DNA from: Phytophthora quininea
Taxonomy: Eukaryota; Oomycota; Peronosporomycetes; Peronosporales; Peronosporaceae
Assembly (NCBI GenBank): GCA_011947345.1
Contig: JAAVTG010000075.1
Span: 496,001-560,000 of the forward strand
DNA: 64,000 nt
Direction of reading: 5' to 3'
This document shows, piece after piece, positions 52,596-63,228 of the stretch; position 1 is the stretch's first letter, and each line of letters opens with the position of its first letter. The notes under the pieces are model-generated. The model saw only the letters and a list, made by a program, of their open reading frames with translations, was not told the DNA's origin and made no database searches. Position numbers and translations under genes: made by a program.

Positions 52596-55500
52596 CTACT
52601 CATGCTTCAAGCCGCCAGCCTCAAGACGTTCGACGTGATGACGTACATGCCGGATCTCGAGCAGAATCTCTTCAAACCCAGCCTTCATCTTGTCCCAACG
52701 AGCTTGATGTCGGTCTTGGCGTCGCAGAATGGCCTTGAGCACCTCGCCCCAGAACGCGCTGTTAAATGCCACAGCGATGACCACGAGCCACTGGTACCAC
52801 GAGATGTACTCGAAGCCGAAGATATCGTCCATGATGACAGGCACGTTGGTCACCAGGATCGTCAGGATCATCGACATACAGGCCGCGAGCTGCATGTAGC
52901 CGTTCGTCCACATGCGTGTGAAGACGGGCTCCGTGAAGTTGCGCACCGTGTACGCACGCAGCACTTCCGTGAACGCCAGTCCCAAGAAGACCATCGTCTG
53001 GGCCCGAGCGAGCCCATCAGGCACGCAGTCAAAGTCTCTTCCTTCGCAATAAATGGTCGAGTTCTCAAACGAGCTCATGCCGGCCACTTCATCCCCAAAG
53101 ATGTACGAGCCGTCTGAATATTGCGCTGCACAATTGCCGTACGTCTTCCAGCCGTGGTTGACACCTCCCCAACGCTTGCAAGTGACATCCGTGTAGTCCG
53201 TACCGTCGGAACCACCGCCAGCGTTGTAGATGTCGTCCGACAGCATCACGCCAAAGTTCCAGTAGAGTCCTAGCAAGAACGTCGTGATGGAACCGGCCAA
53301 AAGCAGCAAGGCGTTGAACAGCACGAGCAGCCATAATCGACCGTGAATCAACGGCGTGTGTTTGTGGCGAGGTTTCTCGCCCATGATCTCCGGGTCGCCC
53401 TTCTCGAGGCTCAAGGCGACGGCGGGCATACCGTCCGTGAAGAGGTTGAGGATCAGAATCTGCAGCGCCTCCAACGGCAGCGGGAACCCTCCAGCCACCG
53501 ACAAGAAAATCAGGATGATCTCGCCAATGTTCGTGGACAGCAAGAACATGACGAACTTCTGGATGTTGGCGTAGATGACGCGACCCTTTTCCACAGCCGA
53601 CACGATGCTGCAGAAGTTGTCGTCCGTGAGGATCATGTCCGACGCTCCCTTGGCGACTTCCGTGCCTGACACTCCCATCGCCACACCGATGTCTGCCTCT
53701 TTCAAGGCTGGGGCGTCGTTGACGCCGTCGCCAGTCATCGCAGCGATCAACCCCTGGCGTTGCAGCGACTTGACAATCTCGATCTTGTCTTCCGGTTTGG
53801 CGCGGGCGAACACCAAAGTGCGCGAAGTGATCTCGTCGAGGTCTGCCGGCGGGAGATACACGTCGCCCTTCGGACGCAGCTGTGTGCAGTCCGTGGCTTT
53901 CTCTTCGGGGTCGGCTCCGACCTGAAGCAGATCGATGTTCTTGGCGATGGCCACAGCCGTAGCAAGGTAGTCACCTGTGATCATGACGGTGCGAATGGAA
54001 GCCTCGCGAGCGGTAGTAATTGCGTTACGGACACCGTCTCGCTCGGGGTCGATGGAAGCAACAAGTCCGAGGAATACCAGCGGCTGTGAAAGAGCCGCAA
54101 ACTTCTCGTCGACATCGTCGCAGTCGTGACGGTACGGCAACTCCGACAGTGGCTGGATAGCTACGGCTAGAACTCGCAACGCTTGCGACGACAAAGCGTC
54201 CACAGCTGCAGAGATCTCCGTGCGTTGGTCTCTTGTGAGCGACTCGAACGTACCATCTCGTCTGCAGAACTGTGTGCAGTTGCGCAGAATATAGTTCGGT
54301 GCTCCTTTCACATTGGCGATCAGCTTGGGTGGCTGGCTTCCGGGCAACGCAAGCGTGTCGAACATGGCAGTACCGTTCAATACAGGTAGTGCGTTCACCG
54401 TGATCATCATCTTCCGTGAGGAACTGAACGGCACTTCTACAAGCCGCGGGTAGTCTCCAATGACGTTGTCCTCCCAAATCCCAGCCTTAGCGGCTGCAAC
54501 GATCAGCGGGGCCTCGGACGAGTTGCCGTACGGGATCCAGCGAGCTTCGCCGTCGTCACCTTCCACTTGCTTCAGTTGTGTGTTGCTGCAGAGCACGGAT
54601 GCCATCAAGGTTGCGCGAAGCTGAACGTTGCCAGCCTCGGGCTCAGCTTGGCTGACACCGTCGACCGAGAGGATAGAGCCTTCGGGAGTGAACCCCTTGC
54701 CGGTGATCTCGTACTCGTGGAAGTCTCCCCAGAGCTTCACTGCCGTCATTTTGCCCTCCGTCAGTGTGCCAGTCTTGTCTGTGCAGATCACCGAAGCCGC
54801 TCCGAGCGTCTCAACAGCGGCGAGTTTCCGAACCAACACGTTCTTCTTGACCATCTCGGCCGTACCGGAGGACAGACAAATCGTCACCACCATCGGCAGG
54901 CCTTCGGGCACAGCACTCACTGCAACCGACACGGCGACCATGATCATCGTCAACCAAACGGGGCGGTCCGGGTGCTTGGGTCCTTGGTGCTGCGCACCAT
55001 ACCCACGATAAATACCAGCACAGCGACACCCAGTGCGATCATTCCCATGAGGTAGCCCATGTGGTGCAAAGCGCGCTGCAGAGGCGTCAGCTTCGGTCGG
55101 TGCTTGGCGATGCAGTCGCCGACTGGGTTGCGGATCCATTTCTTCGTTTGCGTTGCCGGGTCCGGCGCACCGCTCTTGGCTTGCAGCAATGCAGCGATGG
55201 AACCAACTCGAGTATGCATGCCGGTCTCCACCACAATACCGCGCGCATTGCCGGCCGTGATGGTTGTCGACGAGAAGACCATGTTGTCGGCAGTGAGTTT
55301 GGCCGCCTTGCCAGTACGGATCGGCGCGTTGTATTTCTTGGGGACGTCTTCCGACTCGCCTGTCAACAGCATTTCGTTGCACTTGAGGTCGACACTGGAG
55401 AAGAGCCGCACATCTGCCGGGACGACGTCGCCTGTGACAAGAATCACAATGTCGCCCGGTACCAGTTGCTTGCTCTCAATGACTTGCTGCATGCCGTCGC

Positions 55501-56197
55501 GGATTACAAGCGTCTGTGGACTCGACAGACTCGCTAGAGCTTCCAGCGCATTACTAGCCGAGTGTTCTTGGATTGTCGCGACCACCGCATTCAGCGTCAC
55601 CACCGCAAGGATGGCGATGCCTTCGACCCATTCCTGAAGAGCCAACGATGCCAACGCCGCGAACAGCAACATGGCGATGATGAGGTTGTAGAACTGCAGC
55701 AGGAACAACACGATGACCGGTGTGGGCGGGTCTTCGTCCAGCGCGTTGTAGCCGTAGCGCAGGATCCGCCGCTCGACATCCATCCCGTTGAGACCTCGCT
55801 CAAGGTTGGTGTTGAGCATCTTGGAGATGATCTCGGTCGAGCGTTGGTGCCAGGTCTTCTCGTCCGACTCGTTGAGTGTCACGAAGGACTCGCGGGTGGG
55901 CACGGGGTTGGCAGCGAGCAGCAGCTCACCGTCGCTCAGGAATCGGGACCGGTGGTCGGGCAGCGGCGTGCTGGGACCGACATTGGCCGAGTTGGTCTTG
56001 GCCGCCATCTTGGCGTCCACGTGGTACAGGTCGGCGGTGGAGAAGGACCGAGCGCCGATCGTCCCGTTCACGTCGATGACGTGCTGCTGCGGCAGCTCGA
56101 ACGACCGCGACGACGCGCGCGGTGTCTCCAACTTGGCGTAGTGTGCGTTGTCGGTGGACCGAGAGGGTAGCGAGAGTCCGCTCTCGTAGCCCGACAT
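52596..56197 (-). CDS. P2-type Ca2+-transporting ATPase (SERCA/SPCA-like)
   Basis: Cation pump of about 1200 residues. From the ATG at 56197 (MSGYESGLSLPS) an N-terminal cytosolic extension precedes the membrane domain. Features in order are the A-domain TGES (LLTGESEDVPK), TM4 with VPEGLP (the Ca2+-site motif), the phosphorylation site CTDKTGTLTEG at about 54790-54755, nucleotide-binding loops, and MTGDGVNDAPALKEAD near 53740-53690. C-terminal helices include LNLFTDGMPAVALS and luminal loops rich in Cys and Tyr. One apparent -1 shift at a C4 run (54957-54961 on the plus strand as G4) separates the two halves, just after Asp-Pro-Ser-Thr; one more base restores the helix, so the gene is taken as intact. 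Location could be ER, Golgi or plasma membrane. A Na+-pumping relative is a weaker alternative. Confidence 0.88.
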
Positions 56198-56257
56198 GGC
56201 GAAGTTGAAGTGGAGGACGGCGGTGTGTGTTGTAGTAGTCTTTGTGGGGCAGCTCAA

Positions 56258-56965
56258 CTCGCCCGTGTTTTGGTGGTCGATGTGAGGCCTACGCTGCCAA
56301 TTGAGGAATGAAGTCCCTCCTCGACCGTGGTCAACAAGCGTCGGGCCGAAGCATTTTTAAAAAGCGTCGAGATGCGTCATCGAGAGCTTCAACGGGTTTT
56401 GCACAGCGGCGTCGCACGTGCCTTTGATGGAAGATGTGCACCGATACATGTACAGACAGTGCAGCAGCGAATCTCTGAAAGGTGCTTAAAGAGCAAGGAG
56501 GAAGGTATTGAGTATGACTACTGTAGGAGCATGTTTTATCGTTTTCGTCCTGTCTGATTCGAATCAGATAGAGATTAACCAATGAAAACGAAGGACCTTC
56601 ATTCACAAATGTTAATCTTGTTTGCCAGTCGAGGAAACCTGTTACTTGTTGCCGTGGTTGTCCTTTTGCCAAGCGAAGCAGTGCGTCCTCACTGCCGAAC
56701 TTGCCGTGCACTGCTGCTGTGTGAGCGATCTCGACGCTGCCGCAAATCCACATGATCAGGACGGGGTCCCACGCGCCGATCTTCGAAATGGCGGCAGTGG
56801 TGGCTGCTGGTATTAGCGCGAAGAGATGGGATTCCACGGCGTGGCAAGAGATGCGGTGGCTAGCAGCTAGACTCCCCACGGCGGCGACAGCGATGCAGTA
56901 GGAAGCGCATATCTGACGGCGGCGGAGGTGTCGCACGATGCTGACTGCGAAGCTACTAGGCGTTC
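56258..56965. other. Intergenic region between Ca2+-ATPase and hypothetical gene
   Basis: No supported gene. Frames on the minus strand across 56331-56936 are open but have no domain-like features. Probably divergent promoters of the flanking genes. Confidence 0.35.
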
Positions 56966-57656
56966 ATGTCAACCGAGGCAAAGGCGCACGATGAGCTGGA
57001 GGATCTCCAGTGGAGACCAGCAACGCTGCTCCAGAGGACGTCGATCTTGCAGGGCCGGCGCGGCTGCGCGAAGCGGTGTCGCACACTTTCACCACGAGAG
57101 CACGTGCGACACCCGAGCGACTTTCTTGCCTCTACTGTGCATGGAGCTGACGAAGACGGCGAAACACGAGGTCGCTCCGGTCCGTCGCCGTACTAATCGC
57201 CGCTTGGAGATCAACACGCTTGCTTTGGACGGACAAAACTTCATGTTGAAGAGCTCCGGATGTTTTCACCAGGACCGGCGTCAAGATTTGCAACTCGCTT
57301 TGCGGCGAGCTATTGTGGAAGTGCAGCTCGCGGACAGCTCCAAGCCGTGGTTGCCCTCGAAATCGGCGCAAATCATCGTGAGTCAGTCACTGCCGATGGC
57401 GGCGACGTGGCACTTGCTAGTCAGCAGCGAGAGGTTCCAACACGTCTATGACTATGCGAAGCTCGCGGCGGTGCTCCGGCTAGTAGATCGGCAACAACTT
57501 CAACGGCAACACGACCCGAGTAAGGCCTTACTCGACACTGAGGCGAGCTCGCGGCCTTCTGCAGCATGTTTGCTACTAACGACACTGGTCGACCACCGAG
57601 TTGATGAATACGAAGACCAACGTTTCGTTGAATCTGACGGCAACTCCAGCAAATAG
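56966..57656 (+). CDS. Hypothetical protein
   Basis: A protein of about 230 residues read from the ATG at 56966 (MSTEAKAHDELEDLQW). Two single-base losses in short C runs, near 57033 and 57138, would join the N-terminal part, a middle part with the sequence RATPERLSCLYCAWS, and the long C-terminal frame: RTNRRLEINTLALDG, a helix with LQLALRRAIVEVQLAD, then WHLLVSSERFQHVYDYAKLA. The stop is TAG at 57654-57656. No domain recognised. Convergent with the MULE-like gene, whose stop is 72 bases away. Codon usage is like the neighbours, which favours a real gene. Confidence 0.5.
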
Positions 57657-57727
57657 TACATGCCCCACACGAAAGAATTCTACACGTATACCAGTCCTCT
57701 CAACCGGCCTTCGGCTGGCCATATCGA

Positions 57728-59792
57728 TCAGATCAATTGTTGAACCTGCACCGAGGGATCATACGAGCAGCTCCTGGCGTTGTGTCCGGCGTCTCGACAC
57801 TTCTTGCATAAGCGGACGCGTTGCGACTCCGGATCGGCCTCTATTCGTCCAATCTGCACGTCGCCCTCAATTGCTGTGACACCATCGACTGCAGGCTGCT
57901 CTGGAGTGGTTGCCGGTTCCATCTCGGATGCTGGGCGCTTGGGTTTCCGGAGCGGATCTGCATCCGGTGCACTGTCGGAAGAGACGGAAGTTTTCACACT
58001 GCCAAGTGCCAACCCGCTCGTTGGCGGAGCACACGCGGGGTCCTCGCCAAGTGCCGAGTCCAGAGGCAACTCGACCGATTTACCATGATAAGACAGCGCG
58101 TAATTGTCTACGAGATAGCAAGCAGCGAATCGGTCGCACACCGAGTCCATTTGGTTGCAGAAGAGCAGCACGGCGATGAGGTGGCGGCACGGCATGGCGA
58201 ACTGGTCGATGAACGCGCACGTGCACGTGCTGGCCTGCAAATCCACGCGACGGCGGTGACTTGGCGGCTTGTCCATCTGGGTCACAAAGGCCACAGTCTC
58301 TGAAGCACGGCTCACCTTGTACTCGCCAATACGGCGGCATTGCGCATCGTAGAGCTCTTGGGCGCCTTGGGTCACCTTGCGATTAAGACTCTTCCACTTC
58401 CCACCGAGCACGCTGCGCTCGTACGCGTCCCGCACGAACGTTGTCATGACTGCCTCTAGAAACTCGAAAGGCAGAATGGATCGGAAGCGATTCAGCCCCA
58501 GTCCCTTTGACCCCGTTGGCTCTACTCCCTCTGTGGTTGGCACGGACAAACCTTCAGGGTTCGGAGCTATCGCTGATGCAGCCAAGCGGCTCGCTGTTTT
58601 TAAAGCACTCATACCCAGCGGCAGACCCGTGCTTCTGACCTCGCCCGCACTCTCTTGCTGCTCCTGTTCGATGCTCTCGAAGAACGTGCGGCTTCTCCAT
58701 CCGTACATGGCGACTTGTCAATGTTTCCTGCTACTACCCAGCGATCAGTGGGGATCTGGCGGAGGTAGTTCGCCACACCAGGACCGCACGTCGTCCCAAT
58801 CCATTCGAGACGGTCAGTGTATTCCTTCTCACTCTCTGAGCTCTGTAATCCCCACACCAGTGCGTGGTGGTGACGATTAAACCCGCCAAGCTGTGGCAGC
58901 TCGTGCTCAATGATGTACCTCGTGCAGTAGCGGAACGTCAGGCCTAGCTCAGCCTCCAACCCAAGCAGCTCCGTGTCCACAGCACACAGCACCGGACAGT
59001 ACCGCAAGTTAACGCCGCTCTCTTCCACGCACTGGAAGAACCACCGATAGTTCTCTCTTGTTGGTGCATCGCAACACGCCGCCGCAATCATTACATTCTT
59101 CATATTGCCATCTTTCCCCACCAAGAAGAGCTGCACGCCTTGGTACTTGGCTTCGTTATTGGCGCACGGCACACAATTAAGTCCATAAATCTGCTGGTTC
59201 ATTGCAGTCGCCGCCGTGAACACTTTGCAGCTCACAAAAGCCCTCCCGAACGCGCCTGGGTTGTCACTCTGCGGGCCTTGCAGCTCGTACTTTGTAAAGG
59301 AATGGTCGTTCAGCTCCGAGAAGCTTCTCAAGAGAGACGGGATTTTGTGGTAGGAGGTTCCCAACTGGTTCAGAAGTTGCCTCTTCATGCTCTGTTTGGC
59401 TCTGTAGATGGTGCGGAGATTGGTATCTCCTTGGAGTTGCTCTTTCAATTGCTTGGCGGTCCCATTGGGGCGATACTCAGCGCCTGTTGGAAGCTGGCGC
59501 TGTTGACCAGCTGCCTCTCGGTGGGTTTGGCCACAGAGTTGCAGTCCGCCGAGTGCTGCAGGTTGCTGCTGGACACGTACCACGAGTGGTCCGTCTTGGA
59601 GTTGTGCATGTAGAGCTGCACGAAGAACGGGCAGGCGGCGGAGGACGAGCAGACCATGCGCCGGTGCTTGCCACCGCGGCGGCCGACCTTGACGCGCTTG
59701 CGGTGGAACAAAGCGTAGTCCTGGATGGCATACAGCGCCGCCTTGCCGCTCGAGAAGCGCAGCCCCTTGGGCAGCGTCGGCCCCGCATCCAT
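57728..59792 (-). CDS. Domesticated MULE-type transposase-like protein with SWIM and CCHC zinc fingers
   Basis: About 690 residues. From the ATG at 59792, a FAR1/MULE-like N-terminal DNA-binding region (ALYAIQDYALFHRKR, CPFFVQLYMHNSKTDHSWYV with Cys/His ligands), then a helical linker. An RNase H-like transposase core follows (KYQGVQLFLVGKDGNMKNV, ENYRWFFQCVEESGV, VLCAVDTELLGLEAEL). At the position of the first catalytic Asp, LNCVPC reads Asn; the second Asp (AVDTE) is present. After the core come a SWIM finger CTCAFIDQFAMPCRHL and a C-terminal zinc knuckle CKKCRDAGHNARSC. Apparent -1 shifts at G2 (about 59493) and C2 (about 58708) runs are consistent with undercalls. No terminal inverted repeats were found at the gene edges. 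A host gene of transposon origin, perhaps a transcription regulator, is inferred. Confidence 0.75.
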
Positions 59793-59916
59793 TGACCAAA
59801 CTGTGCGTGAAAAACTTCGATTATCCCCAATTTGTGAATAGAAAAATTATGTACCGCAAATTAGGTACAAATGACGTCAGCGAGCATTCGGCGGGGATCA
59901 GTTGAACTTTAGCGCA

Positions 59917-61708
59917 ATGAGCGGGACAACCATCGCGTTCATCGACTGCTCTGCAGGAATCGCCGGCGATATGCTGCTGGGCGCGTTGATCGACGCAGTG
60001 AGTGGTGTCTTGGTCAGAATGACGAGGTGGTTCTGAAGCTGACTCACTCGTTGCTGCTTGTGTATCATCTAGGGGCTCCATTGGAGCAAGTGAAGAAGGG
60101 CCTCGAGTCCATTCGAGGCATCCAGGGGAGTGGACTCTGAGCACCAGCAGAGCGTGGAAGGGGCCTGGCAGCATTGCAGGCACGAAAGCGGAGGTGGGGT
60201 CCGTCTACCAGCACAAGGAGGCGGGCGCTCCGCAGGCGATGACGCATTCCCACGACCACGGCCATGGGAGCAGCCACAACCACAGCCACAGCCATGGTCA
60301 TGGTCACAGTCACAGTCACAGTCACGCGCATGAAGAAGCTCATGCGCATGAGGGCGAAGAGAAGGATGCTGTAGAGCAGGAAGCCATGGAGATGAGCCAT
60401 GACCACTCGCATTCCCACGACCATCATGAGCACGATGATGAAGGCGCTGTGAAGGCGGAGCCGATGCGCAACCTCGACGATATCAAGGCGTTGATTGCAG
60501 ACAGCGACCTGTCGGCTTGGGTCAAGGAGAAGAGCATTGCTGTGTTCACTCTACTGGCTCAGGCGGAAGCGCACACGCACGGCACGGCGCTGGACGAGAT
60601 CCACTTCCACGAGGTGGGGGCTATCGACAGTATCGTCGACACGGTTGGCTCAGTGCTGGCGCTTGACCTTCTTGGCGTTCGTGAAGTGCATGCGTCGTTC
60701 CTTCCCTTTTCGTCGGGGACCGTAAAGTGCATGCACGGCGTGCTTCCAGTGCCACCTCCTGCTACCTTCCGTCTGATGATCGGCGTCCCTGTGTGTCCAG
60801 CTCCTAAAGGGTGAGAAAACTTGCATTGGATGGATAAAGATGACGCTATTAACATATATGCTAACAGGGCAAAGGGAGAGCTGGTGACGCCGACGGGAAT
60901 CAGTCTCGTGAAGGCGCTAGCCTCGACATTTGGAGAGCCGCCTGCTTTCATCCCCACTCACACTGGAGTTGGCGCTGGAACGAAGGACTTCCCGGAGCAT
61001 GCCAACATCGTCCGCGTCGCGATCGGAACCAAGATCGATCCTGCATCCCCCGACAAGAGTTACGCCAACCCTGCCACAGCCTTGAGGTCGCCCGAATCTA
61101 CCTCGTTTCCTTATTCAACCGAGAAAGTCGTCATTCTTGAGACCAACCTGGATGATTTGAACCCGCAGGTAATCGGCTATATCTCGGAGCGACTGCTTTC
61201 CGAGCACCACGCACTCGACGTTTGGAAACAACCGATCCAGATGAAGAAGAACCGGCCTGGTGTTTGCCTCAGGTACTGCCTCGCCAGTCTTCCTGTTTGT
61301 TTGGTTGCGCTCTGCTCTAACTTGTCTGCTATCTAGCATTTTATGTCGCATTGAGCACGAGCAGGAGATTTTGATGGCACTCTTCCAAGAAACTACAACG
61401 CTTGGCATTCGCCGGTGCGTATCGAACGTGCTCAATTATTTTTTTTTTTGCGTTGAACTAACACACGCAACGTGTAATACAACAGCAATATGATGGATCG
61501 TGTTTTCCTCGCTCGCGAGTTTGTGTCGATTTCTGCTTTTGATCGCGCTGTGGATGTGAAAGTCGCTTATCTGGGAGGTGAAGTGGTGAATGTGCATCCA
61601 GAGTTCGAGCATTGCAAGGCGATTGCACAGGACAAACGCCTTCCGTTACTACAAGTGATTGACGAAGTGAAAGCTCTTGCTCGTGCACAATTGAAATCGT
61701 CCGAGTAA
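59917..61708 (+). CDS. LarC-like nickel-pincer-cofactor insertion protein with His-rich insert
   Basis: Eukaryotic homolog of bacterial LarC, the cyclometallase that inserts nickel into the lactate-racemase pincer nucleotide. Exons: 59917-59997, 60073-60810, 60868-61272, 61337-61414 and 61486-61708; introns of 57-75 nt. Exon 1 encodes FIDCSAGIAGDMLLGALIDA, the LarC start. Next is a long His-rich stretch (60244-60440: HSHDHGHG-type repeats), then DEIHFHEVGAIDSIVDTVGS. Exon 3 has GELVTPTGISLVKALA and ETNLDDLNPQVIGYISERLL with MKKNRPG; the C-terminal part has ALFQETTTLGIRR. All are diagnostic LarC blocks. Two single-base losses in G4 runs (60072-60076 and 60124-60127) interrupt exon 2 and look like undercalls. 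The start is 124 bases from the divergent MULE-like gene, suggesting a shared promoter region. Confidence 0.85.
60244..60440 (+). repeat. His-rich codon repeat inside the LarC-like gene
   Basis: Two clusters of CAC/CAT-rich codons, including three consecutive CACAGT units at about 60305-60323, encode alternating His-Ser and His-Asp. Coding-frame preservation and codon mixing argue for a functional metal-binding insert, not a simple microsatellite. Confidence 0.6.
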
Positions 61709-61783
61709 GGCATCAAAATTGATTCAACACAGCAACGAAAAAGCTACAACGAAGCCACCTTCCCAGTCTCCAACAACGAGAAC

Positions 61784-62811
61784 TTATCTCTTGATCATCT
61801 GCCAGATATTCTTCAGCTCGTGCATACCCGCGCCGAAGCAGCACGCCGTCAGTCGTCCCGGTAAAATCATCTGCGCGAAATTCGCCACAAAGTAGGCAAA
61901 CCACGTGTCGTACACGAGCACTTCTCCATTAAACATCGCATCCAGCGCCATCTTGGCCGTGTCCTTGGCATCCGCTGCAAGACCAGGCACCGTCATGCAC
62001 ACAGAGTCCTCAATCTCGGCCGTCTTGCTGAAACTCGTGTGCACTGGCCCTGGACACACACACGTCACCGTCACTCCCGTCGACCGCAGCTCGTAACTCA
62101 GAGCCTGACTGAAACTGGTCAAAAACGACTTGCTGCTGCCGTAAATTGCCGCCGTGGGCACCGCGAAAACACCAGCGAGAGAGCTGATGTTGAGCACTCG
62201 ACCGACCCTCTCTTGATCATCTGCGGGATGATGGCGTGGGTGACTTTCACCACCGCCGTCATGTCCAGCGTCATCATTTCGTCGATCTGTTTGGTGGTGA
62301 GCTCGGTGAAGTCCTTGGTCAGACACATCCCTGCATTGTTGACCAGAATGTCGATCACCAGCTCCTTGTCGTGCACGAACTTGACCAGTTTGTCGATACC
62401 TTCGGTGGTGGAAAGGTCGCAGGCACAGACCAGCACCTCGACTGGTCTGTTGACGAGCTCGATCTCAGCTCTCATCCGTTCCAAGACAGTCTCGGTCCTG
62501 GCAGCTAAGACCAGAGAGTACTTTTGTTCAGACAAGATGTAGGCCATCTCCCGTCCCAGTCCTGCAGAGGCCCCAGTGACCAGAGCGTAGCGTTTGAGCT
62601 CGGGATTGGTCGGCTCAAACTTCCAGAGATGGTAGCGCGTCAAGAGCAAGTCGAGACTGGCCAGGATGAAGTATAGGAACAGCAGCACGCGCAGCACCAG
62701 CACCACTCTGGCGGCGTCCACGAACAGCAGCGCCAGCACCAGGACGCCCGCCAAATGCGCAGGCTTCCACACCACATTCACGCGTTCACGGCGGCGAGGA
62801 GCTTCTGCCAT
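61784..62811 (-). CDS. Membrane-anchored short-chain dehydrogenase/reductase, second copy
   Basis: Paralog of the SDR at 51556-52545 on the opposite strand, about 342 residues. From the ATG at 62811 a basic start (MAEAPRRRER) precedes two hydrophobic segments (LAGVLVLALLFVDAA, VLLFLYFILASLDLLL). The Rossmann motif is TGASAGLG, then DLS, NNAG, the active site ISSLAG with YGSSK, and CPGPVHTSF. A -1 shift at a G3 run (about 62213 on the plus strand as CCC) separates N- and C-terminal parts; one more base joins them exactly at the conserved GRVLNISS. The stop is 61784-61786. It converges with the LarC-like gene. Probably an ER-bound reductase; substrate unknown. Confidence 0.85.
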
Positions 62812-62999
62812 AGTAGTTGCTTGGAGACTCGGTCAACTGCCACGCACGAAAATTGGGAACTGACCGTTACCGGTATTCTACCGCGACATGGATACACGAG
62901 ATGGGACCGATAGTGAAAGCAAATGTATTTGGCCATGCACGGCTAACTACCGTTGTGCATTGGGCCATGATGGCGCGACTTCTGAAGCTCCTGCATCAG

Positions 63000-63152
63000 C
63001 TAGAAGCGCTCTTCGTCGTGGAACGCCAAGTCCGCTGTCAGATGCTGCTGCGTGGGCGACTCGAGAATCTGGAGCTTGATGTCCTTGGTCTGATCGCGAA
63101 CGAGTTGCAGCAAGTTGAAGGCGTCGACCCTGGCTTGTCCTGTGCTTGCCAT
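63000..63152 (-). pseudogene. Small fragment related to the neighbouring orphan gene
   Basis: A 50-codon frame with RVDAFNLLQLVRDQTKD and AFHDEERF resembles RADAFNLVHHVREQIEK and FYLAERRS of the gene at 63229-64000. It has no Ser-rich middle part and ends at TAG, so it is read as a degenerate tandem relic of the C-terminal motif. Confidence 0.4.
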
Positions 63153-63228
63153 CGTATCGCCATCGCTGCGACTTTCTTCACGAACTGGACTCGCTAACAT
63201 TACCGTATTCCCAACAGTTCGCCGGCAC

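Noticed and set aside
55562..56170. 202-codon plus-strand frame opposite the Ca2+-ATPase N-terminus
   Set aside because: Composition is that of an antisense shadow, and the minus strand encodes the conserved ATPase domain.
60290..60330. CACAGT repeats as a CRISPR-like or satellite array
   Set aside because: They lie in frame inside the LarC-like exon, encode His-Ser and have no spacers.
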